NCBI GenBank assembly: GCA_011390385.1
Contig: JAABSN010000085.1
Span: 1 to 13,650 of the forward strand
Source: Thioalkalivibrio nitratireducens
GTDB taxonomy: Bacteria > Pseudomonadota > Gammaproteobacteria > Ectothiorhodospirales > Ectothiorhodospiraceae
Direction: 5' to 3'
Length of the DNA: 13,650 bases
Numbering within the stretch: position 1 is the stretch's first letter; every line of letters starts with the position of its first letter. The notes under the pieces are model-generated. The model had not been told where the DNA came from and ran no database searches. It saw nothing but the letters and a program-made list of their open reading frames with translations. Both the position numbers and the translations under genes were made by a program. Shown piece after piece: positions 1-7,108 of this stretch.

Positions 1-1
1 A

Positions 2-163
2 GTTCAAGACATCGAATGCGAAGTGGATCGGTGCAATGTCGCGGTCCTGATCGTCTACGAGCTGGCGCGGGGCGGGGCGATGCTGCGGGGGACACGCGGC
101 CAGCGCAGCGTCATGGAGACCTGGATCCGGTCGGACGGGGGTTGGTGGCATGTCTCGTCGTGA
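2..163 (+). CDS. C-terminal fragment of NTF2/SnoaL-like (DUF4440-type) protein
   Basis: Frame 2 is open from the window edge to a TGA at 161-163 and gives 53 residues ending in GGWWHVSS. A beta-strand-like hydrophobic stretch (VAVLIVYEL), a glycine-rich turn and a final strand ending in 'W-R-DGGWWHVS' match the closing strands of NTF2-like/DUF4440 folds, which usually end in a similar 'RxxGGWRxV' motif. The start lies outside the window. The family is a large group of small enzymes and ligand-binding proteins, so no specific role can be given. The frame-1 ORF over the same bases is arginine/glycine-rich and looks like a shadow. The family call is inferred from the tail only. Confidence 0.5.
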   Translation, partial: VQDIECEVDRCNVAVLIVYELARGGAMLRGTRGQRSVMETWIRSDGGWWHVSS

Positions 164-230
164 ATGCGGGTGACGAGATCACCCGTCGGCGAGGCCGTCG
201 ACAGTAAAAAGCGGATCGGGCGCGCTTGCT

Positions 231-259
231 TTGCAAATTGAATTGGAATAAGCTAGACT
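231..259 (+). promoter_or_regulatory. Putative sigma-70 promoter of the secreted protein gene
   Basis: TTGCAA (231-236) and TAGACT (254-259) are separated by 17 bp, and each matches 4 of 6 consensus positions. They lie in a locally AT-rich stretch within otherwise GC-rich DNA. Transcription would start near 266 and leave a leader of about 80 nt before the ATG at 349. This is a motif match only; no sigma-54 -24/-12 element was found here. Confidence 0.4.
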
Positions 260-282
260 TTACGTGCGCATCTGAGGACAGC

Positions 283-314
283 GTGATCAGCTGTGCGTGG
301 ATGCACGTGATCAC
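283..314. promoter_or_regulatory. Imperfect dyad / leader hairpin before the 349 start
   Basis: The arms GTGATCA (283-289) and TGATCAC (308-314) are perfect inverted repeats. An inner GTGC (293-296) / GCAC (303-306) pair continues the stem across a 3-nt/1-nt internal loop, with a 6-nt apical loop. Each arm contains the palindrome TGATCA. It lies between the putative promoter and the ribosome binding site, so it could be a repressor operator or an mRNA structure affecting stability or translation. No regulator is identified. Confidence 0.4.
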
Positions 315-348
315 AGAGCCCTGTGTAAACTCAACTAGGAGTGTTGTA

Positions 349-1989
349 ATGAAAAGAAATGCCTTGACGACCGCGGTCCTGGCTGGATTGACCGGAGTCG
401 CCGGGCTGGTGGGAACAGCCAGCGCGGTTAATGTCAATCCGGACGGCCTGGGCCAGGTTCTCATTTATCCCTACTACACCGCTCGAGGCGGAAATGACAC
501 GCTGATTTCGGTGGTCAACACGACCAGCGACGCCAAGGCGGTCAAGGTTCGTTTCCTCGAAGCGATGAACTCAACCGAAGTTCTTGACTTCAACCTGTAC
601 CTGTCGCCTTTCGACGTCTGGACCGCGGGTGTCACGACGATCGAACAGGATGATGCTCCGGGTTCGTCCGGCGCGCGCCTGATCACCTATGACAATTCCT
701 GCACCGTGCCGTATTTCTTCGGCAACAGCACTGACGCCGCCGGTAACACGATCGGTGAGCAGGAGTTCCAGACCTTCGCACTGGGTGACCTCGACCCGAC
801 CGACAACATCGACATCGAAGGCGACGGTGGTCCGGTCGACATGGCTCGTACCGCCTCCGGCTATCTCGAAATGATCGAGATGGCGGTCATCACCGACGAA
901 ACCGAAGATTCCGCAACGGCGCTGACTCACATCGAAAGCACCGGCGCTCCCGCGGACTGTCAGCAGCTGGTTGATGCATGGACGGAAATCCTCCAGGCTG
1001 GCGCGAATGATCCGGACAACTACTGGATTGTCGACCCGGCTGTGGATACCGATCCGCCTGCGGGCGGTCTGTTCGGTGGCGGTTCCATCGTCGATGTTGC
1101 GCAGGGAACGATGTTTACCTACAACGCAACCGCAATCGACAACTTCCGGACTGCTCAGATTCATACCAACCCCGGGTTTGTGGATCCCAGCCTTCTGGAC
1201 GCGCAGGGCTCCAGCACGGTGTTCGTGAGCGGCCAGACCCTGCCGACGACGAGCAGCTGGGCTACGGCCGGCGGTGATTCGCTTCAGGGCATTCTTGCTG
1301 TGAATGCGATTCTGACCCACGACACGATCATGAACGAGTATGTCGTGGCGGGTGACGCATCGGCCCGGTCCGAGTGGGTCGTTACGTTCCCGACGAAGCG
1401 CCCGCACGTCCAGGGGGTTACGCCGATCGCACCGTTTACCGACATTTGGGACGGTGGCACCGATACCTTTGATCCGGCAACGGATACCCTTCCGTTCCTT
1501 GACGATCTGATTGCTTGCGAGCCGGGCGTCCTGAGAATCTGGGACCGGGAAGAAGGACCGTTCGCCGAGGATCCCGAAACCGATATTCGTCCGCCGGTCG
1601 TGTCTCCGCGTCCGCCGACGCCGACCGAGCCAGAGGATCCGCCGTTCCAGCTTTGCTGGGAAGCAAACGTCATTCGGTTCACCAACCTCGAAGACGATAT
1701 CCCGGGTCAGACCGAGATCCTTGGCGCACGGTTGGCCAACGGAACGCCTTACGCGGGTTACACCAACTTCGACACGGGTGGAATCACCGAAGGTTGGGCA
1801 CGCATGACGTTCAACCAGACTTCGTTGGCTGACGATGCTGGTCGCGTGTACACGGGTCTTCCAGTAGTTGGTTTCTGGGTCAACACGTTTGAGCTCGGAG
1901 CCGCCTTTGGGGACGGTGTCAAGTCCAACTATGGTGGTAGCTTCGACCACCGTGCGACCCGCGTGATCTCAGCGCCGACAGCGCAGTAA
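349..1989 (+). CDS. Secreted protein of unknown function, 546 aa
   Basis: The ATG at 349 is chosen because AGGAG (337-341) precedes it and a typical Sec signal peptide follows: MKRN, a hydrophobic core, and probable cleavage after GTASA (about residue 26). The mature chain opens with VNVNPDGLGQVLIYPYY, a segment I associate with a family of uncharacterised gammaproteobacterial exported proteins. The chain is acidic, has four cysteines (about C118, C204, C390, C436; possibly two disulfides), a glycine-rich turn near residue 245 and a proline-rich linker at about 415-432 before a C-terminal domain. No membrane segment or catalytic motif is seen after the signal peptide. A promoter-like pair and terminator hairpins frame it as a single-gene transcript. 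A periplasmic, surface or extracellular location is inferred; function is unknown. Further upstream codons in frame give no sensible signal sequence. Confidence 0.85.
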   Translation: MKRNALTTAVLAGLTGVAGLVGTASAVNVNPDGLGQVLIYPYYTARGGNDTLISVVNTTSDAKAVKVRFLEAMNSTEVLDFNLYLSPFDVWTAGVTTIEQDDAPGSSGARLITYDNSCTVPYFFGNSTDAAGNTIGEQEFQTFALGDLDPTDNIDIEGDGGPVDMARTASGYLEMIEMAVITDETEDSATALTHIESTGAPADCQQLVDAWTEILQAGANDPDNYWIVDPAVDTDPPAGGLFGGGSIVDVAQGTMFTYNATAIDNFRTAQIHTNPGFVDPSLLDAQGSSTVFVSGQTLPTTSSWATAGGDSLQGILAVNAILTHDTIMNEYVVAGDASARSEWVVTFPTKRPHVQGVTPIAPFTDIWDGGTDTFDPATDTLPFLDDLIACEPGVLRIWDREEGPFAEDPETDIRPPVVSPRPPTPTEPEDPPFQLCWEANVIRFTNLEDDIPGQTEILGARLANGTPYAGYTNFDTGGITEGWARMTFNQTSLADDAGRVYTGLPVVGFWVNTFELGAAFGDGVKSNYGGSFDHRATRVISAPTAQ

Positions 1990-2035
1990 GATCCTGCAGA
2001 GGTCAGCGTCACGCAACTGCGTGATGACGAAAACG

Positions 2036-2062
2036 CACCGGGCCCACTCAATGGGTCCGGTG
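2036..2062 (+). terminator. First hairpin after the secreted protein gene
   Basis: CACCGGGCCCA (2036-2046) and TGGGTCCGGTG (2052-2062) form an 11-bp stem with one G-T wobble and a 5-nt loop. There is no T-run after it, so alone it is a weak terminator. It may act with the following hairpin or protect the transcript 3' end. Confidence 0.45.
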
Positions 2063-2071
2063 TTGATTCAG

Positions 2072-2103
2072 GAAAGCCACCCAACTTCGGGTGGCTTTCT
2101 TGT
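2072..2103 (+). terminator. Rho-independent terminator-like hairpin
   Basis: GAAAGCCACCC (2072-2082) and GGGTGGCTTTC (2089-2099) form a perfect 11-bp stem with a 6-nt AACTTC loop. The 3' arm ends in CTTTCTTGT, giving a short T-rich tail. It lies about 80 bp past the stop at 1989 and separates this unit from the next operon. Confidence 0.75.
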
Positions 2104-2234
2104 GAGATACAGGCCAAGAATTCAATTCACTATTGGAACTTTAGCGAACTTTTAAGGCCCTACGAAGTACCTTTGTTGGCAGAAAATACTGATAGCCCTT
2201 TTCCCTTTTCCCTTTCCCCCATCGTGATCGCCCA
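2104..2234. other. AT-rich intergenic region before the cysteine-rich protein gene
   Basis: About 130 bp without a gene. The first two thirds are clearly more AT-rich than the surrounding DNA (for example AATTCAATTCACTATTGGAA), as expected for a promoter, but I could not assign a -35/-10 pair with good spacing. The last part is a pure pyrimidine tract (see 2196-2220). No purine-rich Shine-Dalgarno sequence precedes the GTG at 2235. Confidence 0.5.
2196..2220 (-). other. Pyrimidine tract with G-quadruplex pattern on the - strand
   Basis: Positions 2196-2220 hold 25 uninterrupted pyrimidines made of four C-runs separated by T3-T4. The - strand therefore reads G5-A3-G3-A4-G3-A4-G3, which satisfies the usual four-G-run rule with loops of 7 nt or less. 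It ends 14 nt before the GTG start of the next gene, on the template strand. Folding is predicted from the pattern only. Confidence 0.55.
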
Positions 2235-3332
2235 GTGACATCGACTAATCAACGCCTTCTTCGTTTCTCGGTTGTACCGCTATTGGTTGCGGTCGCTACT
2301 GCGTCTTTCTCTCAGGACGTTCCACCCGTCCTTGATCTGAGAAGTGATCCGCCCCAGACGATCGCCCTTGATCCCGATCGTGTCGTCGAGATCAACCCGG
2401 AGACGGGGGACGTCATCATTTTTCCGGCCAATCCGCTCGAGGCCTGTCAAGGAGGCGGAGGCGGATGTGACGATACACAAGTCCAGATTGTCGAATTCAA
2501 CGCCCAGCCGACACCGGTCAATGGGGTGATCTCTGTGTTCAACGGGACGACAATCGACCTGAGTTGGTCCACACGTGGGGCCTGGGAATGCAGAGGCGGA
2601 CCGGGACTCACGAGCCTGGGCTGGTCCACGACCGAGTACACGCTGCCGACACAACAGTTGCCGACCTCGCCTTATCGGCTGGTAGTCAACAATCTGGCCG
2701 CGGGGAACTACACCTTAGAATTGCAATGCCGAAACGGAAGCGTGCCCGCGAATCTCGCGTTGACAATCGAAGTGCTGCCTGTTTCAACGGGCGACTGTTC
2801 CGCACGGACCCCGCCGTCCGGACTGAACCGGGATGTCACGATCTTGCGTGATGATCCGTCCACCACAAGAACGTGGACCGAGCTTTTCGGCGCAGAATTC
2901 CCCGATGGCACAGGAATCGTACAAATTCATAGAATTGGCAATGACCAGTACGCAGCTGTGGAGTTTGTCACGCCGGAGTTTCTTGGCGGAGAGGATGGAC
3001 GCCTCAAATTCGCAGAAGTGACCACGGTGCAGAAACTTGCCAATCCGATGCTGGTCAGTATCTCCGAGTGTCCGGGCGATTTCGGACCGGCCGTGCCCAC
3101 CAATTGCCGGAAATATCGTGATCTGACCCTGTTTAACTCCTTCCCCTGGTCGGAACCGGCAACCGCCGAGTCATTCGATTGTGTTTTGCAGCCGAGCACT
3201 CGCTATTACCTCAACCTGGTGCCCGCCGGTACTTCGCGTTCGGATCCGCTCCCGGCCTCGCAGAACGTCGATTGGCTTTGTAGCGGAGACCCCAATCAAT
3301 CTGCCTGCGATTTCGGAATGCGTAAGGAATAG
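2235..3332 (+). CDS. Cysteine-rich secreted protein with Ig-like domain, unknown function
   Basis: The protein is 365 aa from the GTG at 2235, the only plausible in-frame start before a signal-like segment (LLRFSVVPLLVAVATASFS, cleavage probably before QDVPP). There is no clear Shine-Dalgarno, so the start is less certain than the frame. Residues of about 80-180 look like an Ig/PKD-type beta-sandwich (VVNNLAAGNYTLELQC). The C-terminal third carries ECPGDFG, then spaced cysteines and an 'LQPSTRYYLNLVPAG' strand, a pattern I associate with secreted proteins of related gammaproteobacteria. Ten cysteines suggest multiple disulfides in the periplasm or outside the cell. A GGGGGC stretch follows the N-terminal segment. 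The parvulin-like gene begins 8 bp after the stop, so the two are probably co-transcribed. No enzymatic motif is recognised. Confidence 0.8.
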   Translation: MTSTNQRLLRFSVVPLLVAVATASFSQDVPPVLDLRSDPPQTIALDPDRVVEINPETGDVIIFPANPLEACQGGGGGCDDTQVQIVEFNAQPTPVNGVISVFNGTTIDLSWSTRGAWECRGGPGLTSLGWSTTEYTLPTQQLPTSPYRLVVNNLAAGNYTLELQCRNGSVPANLALTIEVLPVSTGDCSARTPPSGLNRDVTILRDDPSTTRTWTELFGAEFPDGTGIVQIHRIGNDQYAAVEFVTPEFLGGEDGRLKFAEVTTVQKLANPMLVSISECPGDFGPAVPTNCRKYRDLTLFNSFPWSEPATAESFDCVLQPSTRYYLNLVPAGTSRSDPLPASQNVDWLCSGDPNQSACDFGMRKE

Positions 3333-3340
3333 CTTGCGCG

Positions 3341-4291
3341 ATGAACTTGCGATTCGTACAGATGGCGATCTATTTGCTGGGCGCCTTTACCGGGTTGACG
3401 CAAGCCGTTCCATTGGCGGCGCAGACGACGGCGGGGCCCGCGGAGGCCCCGTTCATCATCCCGGAGCCGGATTCGACAACGCTGGCGACCCGTGGCAACG
3501 TCCAAACCACCGCGGCGGAGTTTGCCGGTTTCATTGAAATGATCCCTTCCGAGGATCGCGCTGCGTTCTTGTCCGACAACTCCCGCGTGGATAAAGTCAT
3601 TCAGGATCAACTGATTCATCGTCTCTTGGCGGAGGACTACATTGCCGAGGGTGCGCTTCAGAATCCAGATGTGGTCGCACGATTGAAGAACAGGATCGTT
3701 CTTCATCTTTCCGAAGAGTTCAGAGATCAACTGATGGAGCTCCCCGACAACATTGACGTCGAAGTCATCGCAAAAGAGCGCTACACCGCGAATCCCGAAC
3801 AATTTCAAGAACCCGAGACCGTCAGCTTCACCCAGGTATTCTTCAGTCCAGAGAAAACGAAGGAAGAGGCGCAGTCCGTGTATTCCGATTTCGTAAGAGA
3901 AATCGAATCCGGGACGTCGTTCGATGAACTTGTTCTGCAGTTCTCGGAAGAACCGGGACTCGAGCGCCATCAAGGCAAGTACGAGGATATCGCTTTGCGA
4001 CGTATCGACGGTCAGTTCCGCGCGATCTTGAGTGGGCTCACCGAGCCAGGTCAGGTATCAGAACTGTTTAAAACCCGTCTCGGCTGGCACGTTGTCCGCC
4101 TCGACGCCAGGCAGGAAGCAACCATTCCCTCTTTTGCCGAAGTGCAGGCAGATCTGGAGCGCCAGATCCGATTGGATACCGGGGTCGAGCAGTACGAGCG
4201 TCACGTGAAGCGTCTTTTGGACGCCAATCCCGTCGATTTCAATTCGACTGCAATCGAACAGGCCATTTCGGACCTTTCTCGATCGCAATGA
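3341..4291 (+). CDS. Periplasmic parvulin-like peptidyl-prolyl isomerase/chaperone
   Basis: The 316-aa protein starts at the ATG at 3341, with AAGGA 12 nt upstream inside the end of the previous gene. A signal peptide (core YLLGAFTGLT, cleavage near QA or LAA at about 22-27) directs it to the periplasm. Residues of about 35-150 are a helical SurA/PrsA-type N-terminal region. Residues of about 155-258 are the rotamase domain: VSFTQVFF, SFDELVLQFSEEP, then GQVSELFKTRLGWHVVRL. The second conserved parvulin histidine is kept (H250 in GWHVV), but the first, normally in 'HIL', is replaced (SFTQVFF, 162-168). Isomerase activity may therefore be weak, with chaperone activity more likely. A charged helical tail follows. 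Linkage to the secreted cysteine-rich protein suggests a dedicated folding factor; that partnership is inferred. Confidence 0.85.
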   Translation: MNLRFVQMAIYLLGAFTGLTQAVPLAAQTTAGPAEAPFIIPEPDSTTLATRGNVQTTAAEFAGFIEMIPSEDRAAFLSDNSRVDKVIQDQLIHRLLAEDYIAEGALQNPDVVARLKNRIVLHLSEEFRDQLMELPDNIDVEVIAKERYTANPEQFQEPETVSFTQVFFSPEKTKEEAQSVYSDFVREIESGTSFDELVLQFSEEPGLERHQGKYEDIALRRIDGQFRAILSGLTEPGQVSELFKTRLGWHVVRLDARQEATIPSFAEVQADLERQIRLDTGVEQYERHVKRLLDANPVDFNSTAIEQAISDLSRSQ

Positions 4292-4360
4292 AGCCGCGGT
4301 TTGAGCAACTACGAAATCCGTCTGGATAGGTGAGCCGCTCATTGTCAGGGGAGCCGTGAG

Positions 4361-5116
4361 ATGCTGATCTCCCTTGTTCTTCGGGAACTTGGTTCCCGAT
4401 TTGTCGGCAGCTCGTCCGGATGGCTCTGGCTGATTGTCACTCCTGCGCTGCTACTCGCAGTGTACGCGCTCGTTTTTGGTGTGATTTTCCAGGCCCGAGC
4501 GCCAGCCAATCTGGAAGTCAGCTTTGTTTCATGGCTTGCGGTCGCACTCTGGCCGTGGTTAGCATTTCAGGATGCGATTCTCCGCGCCAGTGAAAGCATG
4601 CCGGAGCATGGGGCCCTGATTTCGAAGGTGCCGATGCAGCGCGAACAGTTGGCGCTGGCCAGTGCGATTGCGGCCTTCGTTCTCCAGCTGGTCGGTTATC
4701 TCGTGGTGGTGCTGCTGCTTGCAGCGCTGGGTACACGGATTCATGTCGTCGGCCTGCCTGCTGCGTTGCTGGCGATCGCAACCCTGGCGATCCTGGCTCT
4801 GGGCCTCGGTCTATTTGCCGCCGCTGTCCGGGTGTACTGGCGCGACCTCCAGCATCTCCTCGCAACGCTGCTGATGATGTGGTTCTTCCTCACACCCATC
4901 ATTTATGCACCCTCGCTTTTGCCTGACGAGTTGCAGCTTCTGGTGTTCGCCAATCCGCTTGCCGGCCTGATGACGGATCTTCGCGGCGCCCTGCTGCAGG
5001 GCAACGCATGGCCCGGGACGTCCACCCTGATCCTGCTCCCGGTTTCGCTTTGCCTGTTTGCAGCCGGTCTCTGGTTCTTCCGGCGCCTGAGCCCCTTTTT
5101 CGAGGACTTCCTTTGA
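4361..5116 (+). CDS. wzm: ABC-2 type polysaccharide export permease (Wzm-like)
   Basis: The 251-aa inner-membrane protein starts at the ATG at 4361, preceded by AGGGGAG at 4347-4353 with 7-nt spacing. About six hydrophobic segments are visible (roughly residues 20-44, 54-70, 97-123, 130-160, 166-187 and 220-240), the usual ABC2_membrane layout. 'WFFLTPIIYAPSLLP' followed by 'ANPLAGLMTDLRGALL' is the typical signature of O-antigen/teichoic acid exporters. It would form the transmembrane channel that moves a lipid-linked glycan to the periplasmic face, powered by the ATPase encoded next, with which it overlaps by 4 nt. The gap of 69 bp from the foldase gene contains no strong terminator, so some read-through is possible. 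The symbol reflects family, not proven orthology. Confidence 0.88.
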   Translation: MLISLVLRELGSRFVGSSSGWLWLIVTPALLLAVYALVFGVIFQARAPANLEVSFVSWLAVALWPWLAFQDAILRASESMPEHGALISKVPMQREQLALASAIAAFVLQLVGYLVVVLLLAALGTRIHVVGLPAALLAIATLAILALGLGLFAAAVRVYWRDLQHLLATLLMMWFFLTPIIYAPSLLPDELQLLVFANPLAGLMTDLRGALLQGNAWPGTSTLILLPVSLCLFAAGLWFFRRLSPFFEDFL

Positions 5117-6300
5117 GTCTTCTGCTTTCGGCGCGGGAGATCGGAAAGACCTTTCCGCCAACGGGCACCTCGGGGCGAGGTCTGGCGGCAATGTGGTCCG
5201 TGCTCCGACACGGCCAGACGGGCCGCGGGACGGACGTGCTGCGTCACATCTCCTTTGAGATTGAGCGCGGACAGTCCTTGGGCGTCATCGGCGCGAATGG
5301 TGCCGGAAAGTCAACCTTACTGAAGATTCTCACCGGCGTGATGGCTCCGAGCACGGGGACGCTTCAGGCGACCGGGACGATTTCGGCCTTGCTGGAACTC
5401 GGCGCCGGCTTCGAGCCGGAGTACTCCGGCATGGAAAACCTGCGCATGAACGCGACGTTTCTCGGCCTGAAGAAACAACAGATTGATGATCGGCTCGATG
5501 ACATCCTGGCCTTTGCGGACATCGGCGAGGCCATTCACGAGCCGATCAAGCACTACTCGTCGGGCATGGTCGTGCGTTTGGGCTTTGCCGTCGTCGCCTC
5601 GGTCAAGCCCGATCTGCTGATTACCGATGAGGTCCTTGCCGTTGGGGACGAGTCGTTCCAGAAGAAGTGCATTCGCTGGGTCGAGGGCTATCTTGCCGAC
5701 GGCGGGACCTTGCTGATGGTCTCCCACAACATGTACCAGGTGCAGAAGCTCTGCCGGCATGCGATGTGGCTGGAGAGCGGCCGTGTCCGGCAGTACGGCG
5801 ATGTCTTCGATGTAACTCAGTCGTACCTGGCGTGGCACGAGCGGAAGGACGCAGCCGAGACCCAGGGACGTCCCGGGCCCGAGCAGAATATCTGCCGCCT
5901 GAACTCGGTTCGGTTGGATCCGAGAGAGGCCGAAGCAGGTCCCACCGTCATCCAGCAAGGCGACGCGTTACGTGTGGATCTGAGACTGACGTCCCCGGAC
6001 GCTCGACCGCCCGTTGCGCTGGTTGGACTGGTGCGTGCCGACGGCACACCCGTCTACGGTGTGGCCACGGATCACGACGACATCAAGCCAACGCAGACTC
6101 CAGCGGGTGATTTCGCCGTTCGGCTCGAGTTTCCGGAGCTCCCGCTCCTGCCAGGCGGATACGTCGTTCGCGCCCACGCCATGGACCCGGAAGGACTCCG
6201 GGTGACGGACACCGTTGAACAGGAGTTCACGGTCCGTGGTCGAACCCGGGCGCTCGGTCTGGTGAAGTTGCCCCACCGCTGGATTGCATTGGAACGCTGA
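5113..6300 (+). CDS. wzt: ABC exporter ATPase with C-terminal Wzt-type domain
   Basis: I place the start at TTG 5113, overlapping the permease stop in TTGA, with GAGGA 6 nt upstream. This gives 395 aa beginning MSLLLSAREIGKTF. The more upstream in-frame codon at 5008 lies deep inside the permease. The nucleotide-binding domain (about 1-245) has Walker A GANGAGKS (60-67), signature YSSGM (148-152), Walker B LLITDE (168-173) and switch His205. The long N-terminal loop before 'VLRHISFEIERG' is typical of TagH/Wzt-type ATPases. Residues of about 280-395 form an added beta-rich domain resembling Wzt C-terminal domains, which bind the terminal residue of the glycan. Here it would select the substrate for the adjoining permease. 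The polymer is unknown. Confidence 0.88.
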   Translation: MSLLLSAREIGKTFPPTGTSGRGLAAMWSVLRHGQTGRGTDVLRHISFEIERGQSLGVIGANGAGKSTLLKILTGVMAPSTGTLQATGTISALLELGAGFEPEYSGMENLRMNATFLGLKKQQIDDRLDDILAFADIGEAIHEPIKHYSSGMVVRLGFAVVASVKPDLLITDEVLAVGDESFQKKCIRWVEGYLADGGTLLMVSHNMYQVQKLCRHAMWLESGRVRQYGDVFDVTQSYLAWHERKDAAETQGRPGPEQNICRLNSVRLDPREAEAGPTVIQQGDALRVDLRLTSPDARPPVALVGLVRADGTPVYGVATDHDDIKPTQTPAGDFAVRLEFPELPLLPGGYVVRAHAMDPEGLRVTDTVEQEFTVRGRTRALGLVKLPHRWIALER

Positions 6301-6301
6301 C

Positions 6302-7108
6302 GTGGACGCTCTGCCTGCCGTCATTGTTCCCGTGCATAACGCCCCCGGTCCGCTGTCCCGCTGTCTGAACGCGCTATCGGCAACGGTCCCGGAGAACACG
6401 CGGGTGATCGTGATCGACGACGCATCAACCGATCCGGACGTCGGCAAAGTGCTGAACGCGCTCCCGCAGTGCTGGGAGCGGCTGACGCAGATCGAGAACC
6501 GCGGTTTCGTCGCGACGGCGAACGCCGGGATGCGGCATGTCGGAGCGCAGGATCTCATCCTGCTGAATTCCGACACGATCCCGGCCGGCGACTGGTTCTT
6601 GCGGATCGCGGCCTGCGCGCACTCCGATCCCGCGATAGCTTCGATCACGCCCTGGACCAACAATGGCGAGATCGCCTCGATTCCGGTGTTCTGCCGGAAC
6701 AACCCGGTCCCGGAGCGTCCCGAGCGTTGGGCGCAGGCCTGTGTTGCGGCCGGCGCCCCGACCTATCCGGAGTTGCCGACCGCAGTGGGATTCTGCATGT
6801 TTCTTCGGAGAGCAGCGCTGGACCAGGTCGGAGATTTCGACGAGGAAGCCTTCGGACGGGGCTACGGTGAGGAGAACGACTGGTGCATGCGGGCCAGCCA
6901 TGCCGGCTGGAAGCATGTGCTCTGCGACGATGCGTTCGTCGCTCATGAGGGGAACGCAAGCTTCGGCCCACTGGGGCTGGCGCCCGGCGAAGGGCCGATG
7001 CAGCGTCTGCTTGCACGTCATCCGGAGTACCTCGAGCGAGTCACGCGCTACATCGAGGCCGATCCCCTCGCATCGGCTCGGGCTCGGGTGCTGGCGCGGT
7101 TGTCGTAA
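6302..7108 (+). CDS. Family 2 glycosyltransferase
   Basis: GTG 6302 is preferred: it follows the ATPase stop by 1 nt, has TTGGA at 6289-6293 with 8-nt spacing, and places the first beta-strand at residue 6. A TTG at 6284 is the alternative. The 268-aa protein has a GT-A fold: AVIVPVHNA near the N terminus, IDDASTD (38-44) for nucleotide binding, NRGFVATANAG, the metal-binding NSD (89-91) and a catalytic GYGEENDWCMR segment (187-197). No membrane segment is seen, so it is probably cytoplasmic or peripheral. It resembles rhamnosyltransferase-like GT2 enzymes that work with Wzm/Wzt systems. Tight coupling suggests it builds or caps the exported glycan. Donor and acceptor cannot be read from sequence. 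Confidence 0.85.
   Translation: MDALPAVIVPVHNAPGPLSRCLNALSATVPENTRVIVIDDASTDPDVGKVLNALPQCWERLTQIENRGFVATANAGMRHVGAQDLILLNSDTIPAGDWFLRIAACAHSDPAIASITPWTNNGEIASIPVFCRNNPVPERPERWAQACVAAGAPTYPELPTAVGFCMFLRRAALDQVGDFDEEAFGRGYGEENDWCMRASHAGWKHVLCDDAFVAHEGNASFGPLGLAPGEGPMQRLLARHPEYLERVTRYIEADPLASARARVLARLS

Noticed and set aside
16..207. 63-aa frame 1 ORF at the left edge
   Set aside because: Its composition is glycine/arginine-rich and random-looking. Frame 2 over the same bases gives a coherent domain end (2-163).
205..245. Sigma-54 promoter upstream of the secreted protein gene, prompted by TTTGCA and the presence of rpoN
   Set aside because: No GG lies 10 bp before the GC of the -12-like element, so the -24/-12 spacing fails.
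226..348. Extension of the secreted protein to 226
   Set aside because: The added residues would put a charged stretch ahead of a textbook signal peptide, and they overlap the promoter-like pair and leader dyad. ATG 349 has a strong AGGAG.
571..1950. 459-aa open frame on the - strand across the secreted protein gene
   Set aside because: It is arginine- and valine-rich, has no recognisable domain or ribosome binding site, and is antisense to a gene with a clear signal peptide and ribosome binding site. It is a GC-rich shadow frame.
5008..5112. Upstream extension of the ABC ATPase
   Set aside because: It would overlap about 105 bp of the permease and adds proline/leucine-rich sequence with no family similarity. 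TTG 5113 has a ribosome binding site and fits the domain start.
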